A DNA stretch of 64,000 nucleotides. Origin: Clarkia xantiana subsp. parviflora. Taxonomy: Eukaryota; Streptophyta; Magnoliopsida; Myrtales; Onagraceae. Shown here piece by piece: positions 59,271-64,000 of this stretch. The position numbers were made by a program, and so were the translations under genes. The DNA lies in assembly GCA_036873135.1 (NCBI GenBank), contig JAPTYO010000008.1, positions 33,878,761 through 33,942,760 on the forward strand, written 5' to 3'. Below the pieces are notes generated by a model. The model was not told the DNA's origin. It worked only from the letters and a program-made list of their open reading frames with translations, and made no database searches. Position 1 is the stretch's first letter, and each line of letters opens with the position of its first letter.

Positions 59271-61870
59271 AAAACTAATTTTAATTAGAACTAATAGTTG
59301 CTAATCTTATATTACTTGTTAAATGTTCTAACTATTTTATCGTATGTATTGAATCAATGGACTCTACATACTTACGCTATTTATTACCACATTCAACTTA
59401 AGTAGATGTGGTGTTGATATTGGTGTCAACATTACATATACATTTTGAGTCTAAATTACATAGATAACTTGACACGCAAGTTAAAAAAATTATACATAAG
59501 AAGTAAAAATTTATAAATTACTATTATTTTTTAAAAAATTACAATCACTGTTAAATACTTATAATATGTTGATTATAAGTATTCAAAAATATACTATGCA
59601 TGTCATATCTTATCATAATAATATATTTTTTGTCTGGATGTAATTTTTTTTTTTTAATAATAAGATACAATATATTTATTCTTAATACAAAATAAATGAA
59701 AAATTAATATTTATAATAAAAAATTTACTACTATATTACTATATCATAAACATAAACTACTATACCCTAAACCATAAACCAATACCTTAAATCGCTACAC
59801 TCTAAATCATCATACCCTAAATAACCAATACCTTAAATCACCAATACCGATGCATTTCAAGAAACTCTGATCGTGGAGGTGACGCGCTCCATCATGAAGC
59901 ATAACTAATTTATTACTTTTCCATAGAATTAATATAATTGTTCAAGTCTTGATATGTATTTGTAAATATTGACCTTAACATGTGAATTGAAGTTGAACAA
60001 GTTTATTAATATATACTTTTTATGATTGATTTTCTTCTATTGAATGAGTATCTAAAATATTGTATCCGAATTAGTTCAAATAATATTAAAAGTCTAAATG
60101 AAAGTTTACGAATGAAAATATACAACACTAAATGTGCAACATAGATCTTACATGGTAGTTTTTAAATCCATTTCTTTGGAACAAGAAATGCAATACTAAA
60201 TGTTATAAATAGAGTTAAAAATACTAGTTACTAAATGTCTCTTTTTGAAACTAAAAATGCAATACTAAATGTTTTAAATAGTGTTTAATTGTTAATACTA
60301 AATGACTTGTATTTGGAACTACAAATTTAAAACTAAAGACTTACATTTGAATGAAAAGTTTTGTATCTAAAGGGGATAAATTGTATAAAATATGAACAAT
60401 TCCATCAGAGAGCATTAGTAATGGAGAAGTTGATCCAATAAGAGAGCATTAACAACGGCAAGATCATTCCTACAGAGTGTGAACACAACATCTACCATGT
60501 CTACGCCTCCATACATATTCCATACGGCTCGGTGTGTAATTGGATTGTACTTGCTTACATAGTACACACAAGGGAAGCCGTGTGGAGATTACACACCGTT
60601 TATATCCACACAATATACACACTTAATAAACAGTATGCAATGACTTAATATACAGTGTGGAAGTTGTATGGAATTTGACTCATGTACACACATAGTGAAT
60701 ACTAATATATTCGGTGTGGATTGTTTCCGTATGGAGTAGGTTGAAATCATTATTCCGTGTGGAATTGGAGTGGTGTTTGCACAAATATGAATATGTGTTG
60801 ACACATATACAACCTATGTTAATATATAACACATATGAAAGTGCTCTACAAAAATCAGTACACATGAACATATATATTGACACATCTACTACATGTATTA
60901 TAAAAACTATTCCTATGTAGGTCTCCAATAACTATACCATAAACTATCAACCTTAAACCACTATATCCTAAATCATTAAATCATAAATCACTATATCATC
61001 AACAATAATAATCTGATTTTAAAATATATTTAATTAGAACTAATATTTGCTAATCTTGCTTTAATTCTTAATTTTTCTAACTATTGTATCGTATGTATGA
61101 TTACGTAAGAAATTTATAGTTAACGAATATTTTTTTTTACTTATGAATGAGACTTGCATTCTAGAATGGTTTTATATATGCTGGAAAAGTTTAGGCATAG
61201 TGGATAAATTCATGAATAAAAATTAATACATAACTATTTGAAATGAGAATTGAGCAGTATATATTATTATATATTCTTAAGGAGAGTTATACAAACAAAT
61301 GAGGGGGAAAGTCTAATAAGTTCAAATGAAAAATAAGGGGGGGGCGGTGGGGGATTAAAAATAAATGATACTAAATGGTACTTACTAAATCCGACTTTTT
61401 TGGAACAACTAATGTAATAATAAATATTATAAATAGATTTAAATGTTAGTTACTATCTTTCTCCTTTTTAAAATTAAAAATGAAATACTAAATGACTCGT
61501 ATTTGGAACTACAAATGTAATACTAAAGTACAACATTTGAATCAAAAGTTTTGTATCTAAAGATGATAAATTGTATGAAATGTGAATAATTCCATTAGAG
61601 AGCATTAGTAATGGAGAAGTTGAGCCAAAATGTGTCAATATAACAAATTCTTATGTTGACATTCCACTCAGACTCCATACGATACTTGCTTTCAGAGTAC
61701 GCAACAATTTCAGTGTGTACACACTACATACCGAATATGTCCACACAAAATGCATATTAGGATATTTGGATGGAATGAGCGGCAAAATATTGGTGGAACA
61801 TTTTAGGCGGGAAATTTGAATTAAAAGTAAATATGTTGCCAAATAAAACAAGATATTTAAATTAAATGTT
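58946..61870. mobile_element. CACTA element 2, continuation with internal repeats
   Basis: TATATATTACCATATAACACAT at the junction resembles TTAATATATAACACATATG at 60812, and TGTGGA/CACACC subterminal motifs recur at 60490-60850 and 61660-61760. Contains AAT microsatellite (59230-59275), inverse copies of the GGTTTA-type repeats, and two copies of a 250-bp block (about 60180-60425 and 61380-61620). No transposase or right terminus seen. Confidence 0.5.
59905..60092. repeat. Direct repeat, copy 1
   Basis: ACTAATTTATTACTTTTCCA to AATAATATTAAAAGT, about 187 bp, nearly identical to 63812-64000. Confidence 0.9.
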
Positions 61871-62165
61871 GATTCACAGTGACGTCACTTTCCGAGATCC
61901 ACCCAGCCACCTCCTTTATCACCTAGCTACGGCCAACAGGCATTCGTCCGACTCCGCTCGCCATTCGTTGTCAAATCAGTCGATCAACTACTGCAGCTCC
62001 ACTTCTGGATAGTCCTCTGTTCACCCGCCGTCCTACAAGGTGCCCAACATCCGCGCCCCGACTTGCTCCAGTCAGTCATGGCCTTCATCCTCCACCAGTT
62101 TCGGCATGCCTCCATCGCCACCGACATTCCACCCGGCACCCGAATGGCTGAATTCATGTATTCAG

Positions 62166-63325
62166 GTACGATCTGGTTGAGAATAATTCATCATTTGATT
62201 TTGGGGAGAAAGGCCTGGCTTCTATGAAGGTGAATCCCGGGATGTCGTTCTATGCAGAGGATTCGGTCAGTGCCGGCGGGTCAATTCGTGAGCTCATTGA
62301 TTTCAGAAAGTATAGAGTGTCGCGAGAGTATTGGAGTGAGACCGAGATTCGGCTTATGGCAACAGAAGGAATGTGGTTGCTTGTATTGCGAGTTCGGTTC
62401 CAGATTCTGGAGTCCTGCAGGCTGGCTCTGAGGGAATCAGGATTCAAGGTTTGCGATGAATGGGCATATATAACTACTGGTACTTATGTCTCTTTGGTTC
62501 GTTCATTGGGGATTCCATTTTCTAAGCTAGTTATCTTCTTTTTCCTACATTCTTACATATTGGGATTTTATTTAGTTTTTCTCAGGTTCTGATGAAGGAA
62601 TGTATGCTTGGGTTGTTGCAAATTATGCTATTGATACTCTTGGACGTGATCCTCATATGAGAACTGGAATTATTGAACTTAGCGTTGCTTCTGCCCAGGT
62701 ACACTCTGCATCCTGCCATTTAAAGAGCTGTTACGTTATTTACTTAATCATGCTAACGTTTCTCAATCAATGAGTTTGTTCTATCAGATTTAGGAATGTT
62801 AGCATTTTAGCTTGATTCGAATAGATTTCTTAGCATTACATTTCCCAGGTTAAGGAATGTTTGCATTTTAGCTTCATTTTAAGAGATTTCTTAGCATTAC
62901 ATTCCTTAGTATGGGTGTGAGAGTCTGAGTATACTAAGAAATCTATTATCTGTTGCTTTTGCAGGTGACCTTTTCTTCAACTGAACCACTGTCTTCTGAG
63001 TTTTCACGAATCTCTACAGTCACAGCTTTCTTCGTTTTGGCCAGATAACCTTCATTCACTCTCTAATTTCTGCTAGTTCTATAATACCTGTATTCTTCGT
63101 TTCCTTTTGTTTTGACAAGTCTATTTCTTTACGCATCACCAATTTTAAGTTATTGTAGTGGCATCCCATCATATTGCAAGACCTATTATGTGATTTCATT
63201 TTTTGCTGATTCCAGTAGGAATCACTAGGGTGTTTCTTATATCAAATGACATTTAATTGTTGTTTTGCAGAATGTAGCTTTTGAGGCTTTGAGGAATCAC
63301 TTGTTTCTAGTAACAACAATACCGG
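62166..63325 (+). pseudogene. Apyrase (GDA1/CD39) gene fragment, broken
   Basis: Nucleoside tri/diphosphatase fragment with introns kept. Blocks: about 62168-62479 (SSFDFGEKGLASMKVNPG, SFYAEDSVSAGGSIRELIDF, YWSETEIRLMATEGMWLL, FKVCDEWAYITTG), 62586-62698 (SDEGMYAWVVANYAIDTLG, TGIIELSVASAQ), 62965-63048 (VTFSSTEPLSSEFSRIS then frame loss and stop), about 63271-63320 (NVAFEALRNHL). Splice sites are GT-AG. The first conserved region (DAGSTGTR type) is absent, LMATAGMR reads LMATEGMW, and LGGASAQ reads LSVASAQ, so active-site motifs are damaged; the C-terminal third is missing. 61876-62165 is GC-rich and may hold a degenerate 5' part. Retained introns indicate DNA-level copying, probably capture by a transposon. 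Confidence 0.85.
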
Positions 63326-63811
63326 TAACTCTTCTAATTGTTTTAAGTATAGCATCTCACCTTAGGCATTCAACTTGTTACAACTTAAATTTGTGTTGGC
63401 AATTTGAGGTTGAAAAAATATATTTACTGTTAGATCATTCGACTTCAAAGTAGTTTTTGGGTGGGGGCTCTTGCAATTGCATCGTCCACCTGCTCCGATT
63501 CAGCCTTCATCTTCGATAATCTGACTGCACCACCTTAATATTTGTATGGCATCTCCACTTGGACTCTCTAATCAAAATGAATATGTAAGCTATTTGCAAC
63601 TATTGTACACCACCATATTCTTTATGTACACAATTAATGTTAATGATGTCAACAGCCAACTCATTATGCATTAATATGATAATATTATGTCAACACAATG
63701 TAGATATGGTGCTGACATGGTTGTTTATGTGTAACGGTGTTGTAGGGAAGGAATCATGGACATTATGCATTCAATAACATCGCTGATGGTGTTGATGAAA
63801 GCGACTACAAT

Positions 63812-64000
63812 GCATGGAATACTAATTTATTACTTTTCCATAGAATTAATATAGTTGTTTAAGCCTTAATACGTATATTATGAATATTGTTCTTAATATT
63901 GTAAATTGAAGGTGAACAAGTTTCTTAATATATATTTTTTATGATTGATTTTCTTCTATTGAATGACTGTATCTGAATTAGTTCAAATAATATTAAAAGT
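63812..64000. repeat. Direct repeat, copy 2 (runs to the window end)
   Basis: Matches 59905-60092 with a small deletion near the end (GAGTATCTAAAATATTGTAT versus GACTGTAT). It may continue beyond the window. Confidence 0.9.

Noticed and set aside
63140..63160. TTATTGTAGTGG as a possible right end of CACTA element 2
   Set aside because: The expected CTTGTAGTG terminus with inward homology to CACTACAAGAAAAAACATGA is not present there.

Overview
This is nuclear DNA from a flowering plant, most likely a eudicot. Evidence: multi-exon genes with GT-AG introns, three single-copy plant gene families, TATA-containing LTRs, tRNA-Met-type retrotransposon primer sites, Helitrons, MITEs and CACTA elements. 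Codon-level matches were made by eye against remembered families; no search was run. The species is not identifiable from this window.

Three genes look intact. (1) 343-3642, + strand: the 3' part of a plastid phytyl ester synthase/diacylglycerol acyltransferase-like gene (PES family), 13 exons, 5' end outside the window. (2) 15880-19516, - strand: a complete 5-exon DHHC protein S-acyltransferase of 435 residues. (3) 28621-32024, - strand: a complete 7-exon type II membrane protein of 587 residues from an uncharacterised plant family with a fucosyltransferase-like look (At2g04280/At4g12700 type). The three genes have no evident functional link.

The rest is mobile DNA in several layers. 3.9-8.1 kb: GC-rich minisatellites ending in a polypurine tract and a gypsy-type LTR, a Harbinger-like MITE with a TAA duplication, and a complete non-autonomous Helitron. 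8.6-13.1 kb: a dead copia RNase H fragment split by a Mutator-type foldback MITE, followed by a non-coding LTR element (family L here) that carries a second copy of the same MITE; both MITEs have perfect 9-bp target duplications. 13.1-15.2 kb: tandem repeats and a decayed ORF. 20.2-25.5 kb: a CACTA element with terminal CACTACAAGA and subterminal repeats, abutting a truncated family-L LTR. 26.3-26.8 kb: a near-palindrome made of two opposed Helitron 3' ends. 32.4-36.6 kb: a very decayed copia element. 36.6-38.5 kb: GC-rich LTR-like DNA with a small two-exon ORF. 39.3-42.7 kb: an inverted family-L element with a gag remnant. 42.7-47.6 kb: a direct-repeat array in which family-L LTRs sit repeatedly at the same ATTAT site. 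48.6-50.4 kb: a 1.8-kb element with perfect TIRs and a TAA duplication.

The right end is a nested stack: a CACTA element starting at 50424 is interrupted by a copia retrotransposon (50749-58398, plus a second truncated copy), which is itself interrupted by a young 2.67-kb non-autonomous LTR element (52393-55063, TSD AGACT). CACTA-like DNA resumes near 58.95 kb and is followed by a captured, broken apyrase (GDA1/CD39) fragment at 62.1-63.3 kb. I found no previously undescribed coding system. The most unusual material is structural: the Helitron palindrome, the paired foldback MITEs, the same-site LTR array, the triple nest and the apyrase capture.
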